21,876 nt of DNA from a virus, in the IMG/VR virus record IMGVR_UViG_3300048921_000246, positions 1 through 21,876 of that record; one strand, 5' to 3'. Positions 1 through 6,615 of this stretch are shown here, piece after piece. The stretch's first letter is position 1, and each line of letters begins with the position of its first letter. Made by a program: the position numbers and the translations under genes. The notes below the pieces were generated by a model, which worked only from the letters and a program-made list of their open reading frames with translations, was not told the origin of the DNA and did no database searches.

Positions 1-1390
1 CCACCACGGCATCAGCGGGAATCTCCGCCTCGATAAGTGCGTCGAGGATCTGCCCCACACCGGAGGGGTCAATGCCTATCTTGTCGAGAAGCTCGGCGGT
101 GTGGATGCGGCTGACGTACTCCGCCACCTCTTCTGTGTCCTGCCCTACACGCTTCACAATGGTCAGGTCACCGGCTTTCACAAAGTCGTTAAACCGTGAT
201 TCCTCGCTTTTACGGCGCCGGATTGCTATTTCATGTGCCCAGGCATGACACCAGCAGAGCCACTCACGCGTCTCAGCATCGCGCCCGACAGCACTGAATC
301 CCAGCAGGTCATCAAGCCCGCCGCCGTCAATACCGACCGAGATCACTTCCGCGCGCTGCAGCAAATCGTTAAAACTTACCCGCCGCGCCTGCTGCTCCCA
401 GAAATCGACGCCCGCCCAGCGGTCGCTGCGCAGGTTGAGACCGATTTCGATGTTGAGGTGTTTCGCCAGAAACTGCTGTAGCGTGCCGTCAGTTTTCGCC
501 TGGTTCTTTCGCAGATTATCGGCAATCCACTCCGGACTGACGGAAAGGCCGATGTTCGGGTTGGTGATATAGAAGTTTTCAGGCTGAAGATAAGCCTTGG
601 TCTGGATCATGCTGTCCGGGAATTCGTAGAGGATCCCCAGCGTTTTCGGATCGCTGATTTTGCCGTCGCGCACATCGCGCCAGTAATCGAGACGCTCCTT
701 AAACACGCCCGCTGGAGGTTCATCACTCTGCGTGGTGAGGTAAATCACCCAGCCTTCATTGCGCGATACCTGTCCGCCGAGAGCCTCCATAAACATCGCT
801 TCTGCGTTGGCGCGTTTGCCGAAAAGCCAGAGTTCGTCGACGAGGATACGCCCTGACTTTTTCCCGGAGACCGTGTCGGTATCAGCGGCCACCACTTTCA
901 GGGTGTTTCGCGTGACCCGGTGGGTGATGGTGCGGATATGATCCTGAATCTGGAACATATCTGTCAGTTCTTCATCCGCGCGGATCATGCCGGCGGCAGG
1001 TTTGAAGCTGTTGTCGGCCACCTCTTTTGTCGGCGCCAGAATGAGATGCTCCTCATCCTCACGCCAGCAGAGAATGAGCGCGGTCAGCATAATGCCGGCG
1101 GCAATCGTCGACTTGGTGTTCTTCTTCGATATCAGCAGACCGTATTCACGGATCAGCTGGTTACCTGTCTCGGCGTCGTACCCGCCGAAGATGACTTTCA
1201 CAAAGTCGAACACCCACGCCTCGGAGCACTCACCGAACGTGGACTTGCCGGGGAGGTCTGAAACACGGAGTTCGCGGAATATGCTCAGCGCCTGTTCAGC
1301 CTGGTCAGCGAATATCGGCGGCGGAATGATGGACTCGCCGTCGATGAGGCGGTTTTCCCAGTCGGTGCAGGCCGTGAACCACTGCGCCAT
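1..1390 (-). CDS. terL: Terminase large subunit, C-terminus cut by window edge
   Basis: Open from an ATG at 1390 to the left window edge (463 codons, no stop). This is the ATPase/nuclease motor that packages DNA into the prohead. The N-terminal third has a terminase-type Walker A variant in the stretch LLISKKNTKST, where SxKNxKS replaces the textbook GxGKT, as in HK97-type TerL. A Walker B follows (ILVDELW). The later segment SVGIDGGGLDDLLGFSAVG looks like the first acidic strand of the RNaseH-like nuclease domain. The gene begins 3 bases after the small-subunit stop, so the two should be translationally coupled. Family assignment (HK97-like TerL, Terminase_1) comes from motif recognition. 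The last part of the nuclease domain lies outside the window. Confidence 0.93.
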   Translation of the reverse strand, partial: MAQWFTACTDWENRLIDGESIIPPPIFADQAEQALSIFRELRVSDLPGKSTFGECSEAWVFDFVKVIFGGYDAETGNQLIREYGLLISKKNTKSTIAAGIMLTALILCWREDEEHLILAPTKEVADNSFKPAAGMIRADEELTDMFQIQDHIRTITHRVTRNTLKVVAADTDTVSGKKSGRILVDELWLFGKRANAEAMFMEALGGQVSRNEGWVIYLTTQSDEPPAGVFKERLDYWRDVRDGKISDPKTLGILYEFPDSMIQTKAYLQPENFYITNPNIGLSVSPEWIADNLRKNQAKTDGTLQQFLAKHLNIEIGLNLRSDRWAGVDFWEQQARRVSFNDLLQRAEVISVGIDGGGLDDLLGFSAVGRDAETREWLCWCHAWAHEIAIRRRKSEESRFNDFVKAGDLTIVKRVGQDTEEVAEYVSRIHTAELLDKIGIDPSGVGQILDALIEAEIPADAVV

Positions 1391-1393
1391 GGA

Positions 1394-1894
1394 TTACCCC
1401 TCTTTGTTGTTAACCACCAGCTTTGGCGGCGCCATGGATCCGAACTTGCTCGCGCCAGCGGCCACTTTCGCTGCAGCGTTGCGCGCCTCTTTTTTGCCGG
1501 TCTCCCCTTTTTTGGGGTGAACGTAAGGCAGCATAGCCTTTGCCGCATCCTTCCGGGTGTCGATGTCTTCAGTGGAGTCGTTCATCACTGCCATCAGAAA
1601 TTTGAGCGGATCGTCATACTGAGCAGCCGCTGGCGGCACTTCTGGCTGAGGGATTTTTTCCGGGGTGTTTACCGCTGGGGTATAAACATTTTTCCGGTAC
1701 TCCGGCACCTCATCCACGGTGACGGTTTCTTGCTTTTTACGGGCAATGAAAGCGATGACTTCCGGGTCTTTTGCAAGCTGCGACCCCTTTGACCGCGCGG
1801 ATTTCTCCGAGTAGCCCGCCTTTACTGCCGCATCTTTCTGAGACATGCCGGACATCAGCGCCACCGCGAATTTTCGCTTTTGCGCTGTTAACAT
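1394..1894 (-). CDS. terS: Terminase small subunit
   Basis: A 166-aa protein whose first 45 residues match the Terminase_2 small-subunit helix-turn-helix (QKRKFAVALMSGMSQKDAA, then KAGYSEKSARSKGSQLAKDP). This domain recognises phage DNA at the packaging site and delivers it to TerL. The rest is a Pro/Ala-rich linker followed by a charged C-terminal segment, as expected for the oligomerisation and TerL-contact part. The ATG at 1894 has a good upstream GGAGGG ribosome site. The gene sits directly before terL. The 176 bases upstream hold the likely cos region and two Fur-box-like palindromes. Confidence 0.9.
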   Translation of the reverse strand: MLTAQKRKFAVALMSGMSQKDAAVKAGYSEKSARSKGSQLAKDPEVIAFIARKKQETVTVDEVPEYRKNVYTPAVNTPEKIPQPEVPPAAAQYDDPLKFLMAVMNDSTEDIDTRKDAAKAMLPYVHPKKGETGKKEARNAAAKVAAGASKFGSMAPPKLVVNNKEG

Positions 1895-1988
1895 GTTTAT
1901 ACCCTCCAGAAGGGGATTTTTTCTGTGCGTGAGGGAGGGGGCGGTGTACAGGGTGATCGGCCTTTTTTTTGAGCCCTCCCCCCCCGGT

Positions 1989-2007
1989 AATGAGAATTAT
2001 TATCATT
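1989..2007. promoter_or_regulatory. Fur-box-like palindrome 1
   Basis: AATGAGAATTATTATCATT differs at one base from the Fur 7-1-7 consensus AATGATAATnATTATCATT. It covers the -10 (GATAAT, minus strand, 1999-2004) of a candidate promoter facing terS. The match is seen directly; Fur binding is inferred. An alternative is a terminase-binding repeat (cosB-like). Confidence 0.45.
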
Positions 2008-2026
2008 ACAGATGAAATAGTTACAA
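1999..2026 (-). promoter_or_regulatory. Candidate sigma70 promoter upstream of terS
   Basis: On the minus strand TTGTAA (2026-2021) and GATAAT (2004-1999) are separated by 16 bases, giving 4/6 and 5/6 matches to the -35 and -10. It would read toward terS about 100 bases away. Late genes normally rely on the Q-dependent promoter, so a local promoter here would be unusual. The -10 is inside palindrome 1. Confidence 0.3.
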
Positions 2027-2047
2027 ATGCAACTAATTTAGCAATTA

Positions 2048-2066
2048 AATGATAATCATTTTCATT
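2048..2066. promoter_or_regulatory. Fur-box-like palindrome 2
   Basis: AATGATAATCATTTTCATT has one mismatch to the Fur consensus AATGATAATnATTATCATT and matches palindrome 1 at 16 of 19 positions. It ends 4 bases before the HNH stop codon (2071) and lies upstream of the candidate terS promoter. Confidence 0.45.
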
Positions 2067-2070
2067 TAAA

Positions 2071-2439
2071 TCAAAATATGACCGTTCCCTGCCCGTCAGC
2101 GCCTTCCGGCACGGCATGTTTCAGGGCTTCATCATCCGGACCGGCCGTGGCTGCTTCGCGCGCTGATTTTCCGGCGTGGCATTCCTTACAGAGCGTCCAG
2201 AGGTTGCGCTCAGAGTTGTCGCCGCCGAACTGCAGCGCAATGCGGTGGTCAAGCTCACTCTCATGCAGATCAACAGCGCGTGAGCACATACAGCAATGTC
2301 CGCCATCGCGTACCCACAGCCGGCGCTTAAGCCCCACACGCACACTGCCACTGATACGCCGCTGCTCACCGTAAACGGGTTTGATGCGTCGGGTGTCCAT
2401 GGCCTTAAGCCGTGGTTTCAGGGTCGTTAGCTTAGCCAT
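2071..2439 (-). CDS. HNH endonuclease (terminase-associated)
   Basis: A 122-aa HNH nuclease with CxxC pairs and the core LDHRIALQFGGDNSERNLWT followed by CKECHAGKS: a DH, an N and a CxxCH in the usual HNH order. In HK97-like phages an HNH protein next to cos works with terminase during specific cos cleavage and packaging. The start was set at the ATG at 2439, because GGAGG lies 4 bases upstream on the minus strand; the reading frame stays open further upstream but that part overlaps the glycosyltransferase gene. It overlaps the end of that gene by 8 bases, so they share one transcript. Confidence 0.88.
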   Translation of the reverse strand: MAKLTTLKPRLKAMDTRRIKPVYGEQRRISGSVRVGLKRRLWVRDGGHCCMCSRAVDLHESELDHRIALQFGGDNSERNLWTLCKECHAGKSAREAATAGPDDEALKHAVPEGADGQGTVIF

Positions 2440-3016
2440 GTAACCTCCATGCCCGTCGCCGCTCGTGGCGGGGCTGACGATCGGGATGCTTCTCAACGGG
2501 ATCACCGTCAGCATGATCCACCAGTGAGCAGCAGGGATAGATAACCGGGCCGCCGCAGGCATCGCCCACGGCGAAGTCAGCAGGCTTACCCGCGTCCCAT
2601 CGTGACAGCAGGTCAGGCAACAGTGCCGGCGGAACGCTGTAGCAGACAGCATGCATGAGACGCTGCATAGTGATGTGGTCGGCACGGATGCGATCAGCTG
2701 CAATGAGCCTGGTCGCTATCTCAAGCTGGTACTGCGGCGGGCGGCCGGTGCCAAGGTAGAACGAGCACAGATGGTCAGGAAAGCAGTCCAGCCAGTCAGC
2801 AACCTTTTCCGCAAACTCTGCAACCGGCATCGCGTCGTCTTCCAGCACGACAACCCGACAGGATTGTCCTTCTGCCCACTCAAGTGCACGGCGATGATTG
2901 AAGTTGGCACCCCTGTCGTGCTCGTCAACCAGCAGGTGAGCGCCAAGAGAGTCAGCAAGCCTTTCGGCCTGTTCTCGCCGCGCATAGTGCGCGACCACCA
3001 CATACTTAATTTCCAT
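2432..3016 (-). CDS. Small glycosyltransferase-like protein
   Basis: A 194-aa protein with the layout of a compact GT-A fold nucleotide-sugar transferase. It starts with a beta strand (KYVVVAHYARREQAERLA), has NHRRALEWA around residues 40-48 and an acidic metal-binding type motif LEDDAMPV around 58-65. These resemble family-25 (LPS-type) transferases. The C-terminus is rich in His/Arg. It would transfer a sugar to an unknown acceptor: phage DNA, virion protein or host surface. The ATG at 3016 overlaps the preceding small gene by 11 bases. The family level is inferred; the acidic motif is seen. Confidence 0.6.
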   Translation of the reverse strand: MEIKYVVVAHYARREQAERLADSLGAHLLVDEHDRGANFNHRRALEWAEGQSCRVVVLEDDAMPVAEFAEKVADWLDCFPDHLCSFYLGTGRPPQYQLEIATRLIAADRIRADHITMQRLMHAVCYSVPPALLPDLLSRWDAGKPADFAVGDACGGPVIYPCCSLVDHADGDPVEKHPDRQPRHERRRAWRLHG

Positions 3017-3182
3017 CGGCTTTTACCTTTGGCTTTGGCCTGCACCCGCTACAGAATTTCAAAGGAGGCTTAACGTTCTTTCCGCAGCGATGGCATTCTG
3101 AAGCGCTTCGGGGACTGCGAGGGGCGAATACAAAAATTAAGAGGGCTATAACTGTCAGGATAAAGATGATTGCCGTTCCCAT
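3006..3182 (-). CDS. Small membrane-anchored zinc-ribbon protein
   Basis: A 58-aa protein with one N-terminal transmembrane helix (GTAIIFILTVIALLIFVFA) and then a four-cysteine ribbon CHRCG...FCSGC with a basic tail. The start was placed at the ATG at 3182, 7 bases after the upstream stop and preceded by AGGCAGGA, in preference to an in-frame start at 3224 inside the upstream gene. It lies between two glycosyltransferase genes and overlaps the next one by 11 bases. It might recruit or anchor the transferases at the inner membrane; that is a guess from position. No named family is recognised. Confidence 0.6.
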   Translation of the reverse strand: MGTAIIFILTVIALLIFVFAPRSPRSASECHRCGKNVKPPLKFCSGCRPKPKVKADGN

Positions 3183-3189
3183 TCCTGCC

Positions 3190-4650
3190 TCACTTGTGCT
3201 TCCAAAAGGCGCACTCCTTACCAATGCCGTCAGATTTGAAAATGGTATGAATTTGCGGCCCGGTCACGATGCGATCGCCAAAGCGTTTAGCCACAATGCC
3301 AAAGGCCAGCATATCGCCAACCGCTGCCGGTGCTTTCTCTGTGTTCCAGAAGCGGTGACACTCCAGCAGGTAATACAGCCGCACTATGCCGTGCGCAAAG
3401 TTCATCACGTCAGCGCGCAGCCCGCCAAGTAATCCGGCATTCAGCATCACATCGTCGCGATACTCATCGAGGAAGTCCTGATAAATGCGTTCCGGGTGGT
3501 GCTGGCGTGCCCACGCATCGGCATATGTCTTTGGTTCAGATCCGACATACACCTTGCCCGGCACCATATCTGCCCATGGCTCACGGAGCATTTCGACATC
3601 GGTACCGTCAGTGCACCAGACGAGATGATACTCAGGGTGATCGCGAAGGTGCTGCCAGATATGCAGCCAGCGCCGGAAGTAGCAGTTCATCTTCACAGCG
3701 GGAACGCGCCACAGTTCGACATCAGCCGGCGCGGTCGCCAGCTCATCAGCCAGCACAACCCGGCTGCAGCCGCGCAACGAACCAGCCCACTTTGCCAGCA
3801 GGTCGGGTGAGGCTGTCATTCTGGTACCGCGCTGCGGGTCAGGCTCGCTGGTCAGCAGCGTGGTGATCACAACATTACGTTGCAGCCGATAAGGGGCATA
3901 GCCGGTATAACCGGTGTCCCGCCGCGCGTTGTGAATTTTGACGTTGTGCTTTACCTGCTCCTCACGGTCCGGACGTGGTACTGAGCGTTCCACCAGCTCA
4001 TGCTCATCGAGGGAGTGAATCAGCTTTTCAGAGCCGACCACATCAGCGAACGCCCACGACGTCAGCCCGGCATTGTGGATGCGCAGAGCGAGATCGCTGT
4101 GCTCATACATGCCGCGACCGTAAATCGGGTCGAAGCCGCCGACACGCTCAATCGCGCTGCGGTGGTAATAGAGCATGACGCCGCGCTGGCCGGTGTAGGC
4201 GATATGCTGATCGTCGCGATACAGCACCGCGATATCGTTAAGCTTGCGCGCACCAGCCAGATCGAGAAACTGATAAGCCAGATGTGGCTCGGGTGATTCG
4301 ATGTAAGACAGCCACCAGCCATCAGCAATCGGCCATGCGTCATCGTCCCACAGGAAAAGGTGCTCACACCCGGCATCCATAAGCGCGGTAAGACAGGCGT
4401 TCTTCGAGGCCACAATGCCCAGCGATTTATCGTGTCGGATCAGGTTAACGCTGGCAGGTACAACCGCTGGTGGCTGTGAACCGTCATCAACGACAACCAC
4501 CAGCGCGCCGACAGGTAAATGGTGGAAATGATGCTCCAGCGCCTTGCTTAGAACAGCAGCGCGATTGTGCGTAGAGATGGCTATGCCGATACGGCTGGTG
4601 GCCGGAGTGCAGACAGGCGCGTACGGGACACCATCGATAGTGACCTGCAT
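3190..4650 (-). CDS. Two-domain glycosyltransferase (GT2 N-terminal domain)
   Basis: A 486-aa protein. Residues about 20-240 form a family-2 GT-A domain: RIGIAISTHNRAAVLSKAL, the nucleotide-binding DDG at 55-57, and the metal-binding LFLWDDDAWP with DDD at 102-104. A GGFDPIYGRGMYEHSDLALR stretch sits in the acceptor-site region. Residues about 260-486 look like a second nucleotide-sugar transferase-type domain with LVWCTDGTDVEM, where the DxTD could be its metal site. The two-domain build suggests a processive or dual-specificity enzyme. A ribosome site (AAGGAAG) precedes the ATG at 4650. It lies in the late region beside terminase genes, so virion or phage-DNA glycosylation is more likely than a classic Gtr serotype-conversion module; no gtrA/gtrB-like genes are present. 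Confidence 0.75.
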   Translation of the reverse strand: MQVTIDGVPYAPVCTPATSRIGIAISTHNRAAVLSKALEHHFHHLPVGALVVVVDDGSQPPAVVPASVNLIRHDKSLGIVASKNACLTALMDAGCEHLFLWDDDAWPIADGWWLSYIESPEPHLAYQFLDLAGARKLNDIAVLYRDDQHIAYTGQRGVMLYYHRSAIERVGGFDPIYGRGMYEHSDLALRIHNAGLTSWAFADVVGSEKLIHSLDEHELVERSVPRPDREEQVKHNVKIHNARRDTGYTGYAPYRLQRNVVITTLLTSEPDPQRGTRMTASPDLLAKWAGSLRGCSRVVLADELATAPADVELWRVPAVKMNCYFRRWLHIWQHLRDHPEYHLVWCTDGTDVEMLREPWADMVPGKVYVGSEPKTYADAWARQHHPERIYQDFLDEYRDDVMLNAGLLGGLRADVMNFAHGIVRLYYLLECHRFWNTEKAPAAVGDMLAFGIVAKRFGDRIVTGPQIHTIFKSDGIGKECAFWKHK

Positions 4651-4761
4651 AAAGCTTCCTTTTAGATGTGAGCCTGTCGCATGGGACTGCCGCCCGAGAA
4701 AGCAGCTTTCCCCAAGCTCACGACTGAAAGACTCTCAATTGTTTAACGCTTGCGGGGCGCA

Positions 4762-4788
4762 ATAAAAAAGCCCCGCTTAGCGTGGCTT
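4762..4788 (-). terminator. Rho-independent terminator after the DUF2513-like gene
   Basis: On the minus strand a 9-bp stem with one mismatch (AAGCCACGC / GCGGGGCTT, loop TAA) is followed by a T-run. It lies about 24 bases past the stop of the gene ending at 4812. Late transcripts bearing the Q antitermination complex would be expected to read through it. Confidence 0.7.
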
Positions 4789-4811
4789 AAATAATAATTC
4801 TTAAATAGTGA

Positions 4812-5219
4812 CTAGGAGCCTAAAATATTGTCGATCTTTTTCTGAACAAAACCTTCAAATAGCCGTTTCGACACATCAACTAAAGTTCCAATACTGGCAT
4901 CCTTAAAGCCATCTTTTACAGTGTTCCATACTTCCTTATTTCGAAGGGCTTCGAGGAAATCATGACCATTTGCGGTGAGACGTAAATGTAAAACACTCCA
5001 AGAGCCACCAGTATCGGCACCTTCATCATAACCAAAGCCATAATTTCCACTTGTTCTTGAAATCAAATTACGATCGTATAATAACCGCATATGGAATAAG
5101 AAATTATCTGTTTTAAAGTCGTATCCTACATCCTGTAATTTAATAATATCAGTGTGTGGCTCACCTGAAGCTTCGAAAGCTTCTAAGAGTCCTTTCAAAT
5201 AATCGTGATCTATTTTCAT
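4812..5219 (-). CDS. DUF2513-like protein (probable winged helix)
   Basis: A 135-aa protein resembling the DUF2513 family: it begins MKIDHDYLKGLLEAFEASGE, has a helical middle with LLYDRNLIS, then the winged-helix-like LRLTANGHDFLEALRNKEVW, and ends in an amphipathic helix. The function is unknown; the fold suggests a DNA-binding or regulatory protein. The ATG at 5219 was chosen because AAGGGGCGGG lies just upstream; a TTG further upstream (5234) is possible. It is much more AT-rich than its neighbours and has its own candidate promoter and terminator, which suggests an independently expressed lysogenic cargo gene (moron). Confidence 0.65.
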   Translation of the reverse strand: MKIDHDYLKGLLEAFEASGEPHTDIIKLQDVGYDFKTDNFLFHMRLLYDRNLISRTSGNYGFGYDEGADTGGSWSVLHLRLTANGHDFLEALRNKEVWNTVKDGFKDASIGTLVDVSKRLFEGFVQKKIDNILGS

Positions 5220-5246
5220 AACCCGCCCCTTCAAAGGTGAGGGGAT

Positions 5247-5255
5247 AATATAGCA
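5247..5255 (-). promoter_or_regulatory. Candidate extended -10 promoter for the DUF2513-like gene
   Basis: TGCTATATT on the minus strand matches an extended -10 (TGn plus TATATT, 5/6) about 28 bases before the ATG at 5219. No good -35 is visible, which suits an extended -10 promoter. Confidence 0.35.
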
Positions 5256-5292
5256 TTATCACACACACTCAGAGAATGCCTGCAGTAATGTC

Positions 5293-5574
5293 TCAGCAGT
5301 CTGCGTCGGGGCGTGCAACTGCACGACATGCCCACATGCAGGCTTCCTGCATTTTGGTGCGGGCAATAGCCAGGCAGCGCGCAGCTTCCTGTGCTTCTAC
5401 AGAGTGATTTGCCGTCTCAGAAAGCTCAGCGCTTACGTTTTCCCGCTCGGTATCAAGAAGGTTGCAGAAATGGCGACTGACACCTTTGAGGCGATTCATG
5501 CGCTCAATGTCGCCATCAGTTAAAGTGCGGTAGCCTTTAACGGTGCTGCCGTCTTGTGGTTTTGCTTCGCTCAT
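5293..5574 (-). CDS. Acb2-like cyclic-nucleotide sponge (putative anti-CBASS)
   Basis: A 93-aa helical protein with the signature spacing of the Acb2/Tad1-type hairpin family: an N-terminal KGYRTLTDGDIERMNRLK (residues 13-30), a long helix, and a C-terminal LAIARTKMQEACMWACRAVA (68-87) then RPD. Family members end in a similar pattern, roughly (W/L)AIART-LQ-GFM-LVRAVAQP. Acb2 proteins form hexamers that bind cyclic di- and trinucleotides, starving CBASS effectors of their signal. The Tyr and Lys of the N-terminal helix (Tyr15, Lys30) are candidate ligand contacts. GAGG lies just upstream of the ATG at 5574. It sits in the late region downstream of lysis genes. The homology is recognised by eye, and the middle (about 45-65) is longer or divergent, so binding is not assured. 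Confidence 0.65.
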   Translation of the reverse strand: MSEAKPQDGSTVKGYRTLTDGDIERMNRLKGVSRHFCNLLDTERENVSAELSETANHSVEAQEAARCLAIARTKMQEACMWACRAVARPDADC

Positions 5575-5583
5575 AGATCCTCG

Positions 5584-5682
5584 TTATTTAAGGCACTGAG
5601 TGCTGATGTAATCCTGCAAGTAGGCAACCTGCTTCGTCACTGTGGCGATTCGCTCTCTGAGGGTGATTATCCTGGGATTCAT
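5584..5682 (-). CDS. Small coiled-coil-like ORF upstream of the Acb2-like gene
   Basis: A 32-codon ORF starting MNPRIITLRERIATVTKQ and ending DYISTQCLK, with heptad-like hydrophobic spacing typical of one amphipathic helix. It ends 9 bases before the start of the Acb2-like gene, as in a tight operon. A weak TAGGT ribosome site is upstream. No family is recognised; it may be a leader peptide or a small late phage protein. Confidence 0.4.
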   Translation of the reverse strand: MNPRIITLRERIATVTKQVAYLQDYISTQCLK

Positions 5683-5993
5683 CCTAATACCTACCGCTTA
5701 CGCTTGTGGTTCCGGGGCTATGTGTAAGAGTTAAACCACCCTGAAGTGGCTCCTACCCACACTGGGGATAGCTCAGGGATGAGCTGGTCGAAGCAATGAA
5801 ACGTAACGGTTCAAATCAAGCATGCATTTTGCCGCCCTCACCTGGAGGGCTTTTTTTCGCAAAAAAACATTCAAATAAGTAAAAAAATCATTTGTTTGAT
5901 TTAGGTGATATATCCATTTATCTGGATTGCACTATGCTTCGCTTGTTATACGTAACGAGCGACCATTTTGGTCTCCCTTCCGAAGTGCGGATT
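5683..5993. other. Gene-free region with plus-strand terminator and palindromes
   Basis: No convincing protein gene in 311 bases between the spanin gene and the 32-aa ORF. It holds a strong plus-strand terminator (5834-5857), a tRNA-like fragment (5764-5822, too degenerate to call) and an AT-rich stretch (5860-5935). At the spanin end there is a series of palindromes: 5941-5960, 5961-5973 and about 5971-6008. The plus-strand terminator has no plus-strand gene before it. Confidence 0.6.
5834..5857 (+). terminator. Plus-strand rho-independent terminator without a gene
   Basis: GCCCTC / GAGGGC with a 5-base loop is followed by seven T on the plus strand. On the minus strand no T-run follows. 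It would end a rightward transcript from the 5680-5830 area, where there is no ORF; an sRNA is one explanation. Confidence 0.65.
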
Positions 5994-6323
5994 TCATTTC
6001 GGAGGGGACATTTTTTTCAGCCCACCAGCAATATTCTGCCTGCTCTCTTCAATCTGCCGGATGGCAGCACGATCGATATTGCACTGCCCCACCAGCCCGT
6101 ATAACTGCGCACTGAGCTGAACGCTGTCACCGAACGTCATTCCGTCCGGCGGCTCAGGCGCATCAATGCGTGATGTCAGTTCTGCCGGAAGGCTGATTTG
6201 CGGCTGGCTTATTGTCCGGTACTCCACCTGCGGCTTTTGCTGCGGCGCGCAGCCGGTCAGCAGCATTGTCAGGCACGCGGGACTGAGCACACTTATCCGC
6301 TTCAAGGTATTGCTTAATTTCAT
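5994..6323 (-). CDS. Rz1: Outer-membrane spanin (Rz1/LysC-like lipoprotein)
   Basis: A 109-aa o-spanin. It has a signal peptide ending in the lipobox LLTG|C around residues 22-26 (after SPACLTML), so the mature protein would be lipidated on Cys and sit on the inner leaflet of the outer membrane. The mature part is proline- and glutamine-rich at first. It starts inside the Rz gene in another frame (6323 against an Rz end at 6163) and runs beyond it, the overlapping arrangement of P2 LysB/LysC. With the i-spanin it fuses the two membranes at the last step of lysis. Confidence 0.85.
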   Translation of the reverse strand: MKLSNTLKRISVLSPACLTMLLTGCAPQQKPQVEYRTISQPQISLPAELTSRIDAPEPPDGMTFGDSVQLSAQLYGLVGQCNIDRAAIRQIEESRQNIAGGLKKMSPPK

Positions 6324-6615
6324 TCTGTAGCTTCCGGTTCTGCTGTGCTGTTACAGCGCGCTGTTCAGTGACCTGCGACATAACCTGGTTCTGCTGCCTG
6401 ACGGCGGTGACCAGCTCGCCCACGCTGGCGGCGAGGCCATCATTTTTCGAGCGCAGATCGTTAATCTGGTCGTCTTTGCTGTTCGCCAGCTTTTCCAGCC
6501 GCTCATTAGTGGCTGTTAACTGGGCGTTACGGGCATTCAGTCCCCACAGCGCAACGCAAATAAGGCCGATAACGATGATGTGCGAATAGTTCTTTATGAA
6601 GTTGATCGGGTTCAT
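6163..6615 (-). CDS. Rz: Inner-membrane spanin (Rz/LysB-like)
   Basis: A 150-aa i-spanin with one N-terminal membrane anchor (IIVIGLICVALWGLNA, about 13-28) and a long periplasmic coiled coil (about 30-105, rich in Gln/Asn/Glu heptads). It resembles the P2 LysB group more than lambda Rz. Its C-terminal coding part also encodes the start of Rz1 in another frame. The start ATG overlaps the endolysin stop (ATGA), so it is coupled to endolysin translation. Confidence 0.85.
   Translation of the reverse strand: MNPINFIKNYSHIIVIGLICVALWGLNARNAQLTATNERLEKLANSKDDQINDLRSKNDGLAASVGELVTAVRQQNQVMSQVTEQRAVTAQQNRKLQNEIKQYLEADKCAQSRVPDNAADRLRAAAKAAGGVPDNKPAANQPSGRTDITH

Larger units (their letters stand above)
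1895..2070. other. Probable cos/packaging region between HNH gene and terS
   Basis: This 176-base gap between the HNH nuclease and terS is where cos lies in HK97-like phages. It changes sharply in composition: a G/C-run block next to terS (poly-C and poly-T runs around 1962-1986) and an AT-rich block (about 1990-2070). The AT-rich part contains two similar 19-bp palindromes (1989-2007 and 2048-2066). No nick site can be assigned by eye. The cos call rests on gene order and is an inference. Confidence 0.4.

Noticed and set aside
233-1520. Several open frames of 60-177 codons on the plus strand in the terminase region
   Set aside because: They lie antisense to terL and terS, have no ribosome sites and show no protein-family features.
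1737-2117. Minus-strand frame across the terS-HNH gap with a hydrophobic stretch
   Set aside because: It overlaps both neighbours in another frame, has poly-G/poly-K runs and no ribosome site; the gap is better explained as cos/regulatory DNA.
5764-5822. tRNA-like sequence (GCTC...GAGC D-arm and GGTTCAAATC T-loop on the plus strand)
   Set aside because: The acceptor and anticodon stems do not pair and the T-stem is broken, so it is at most a remnant.
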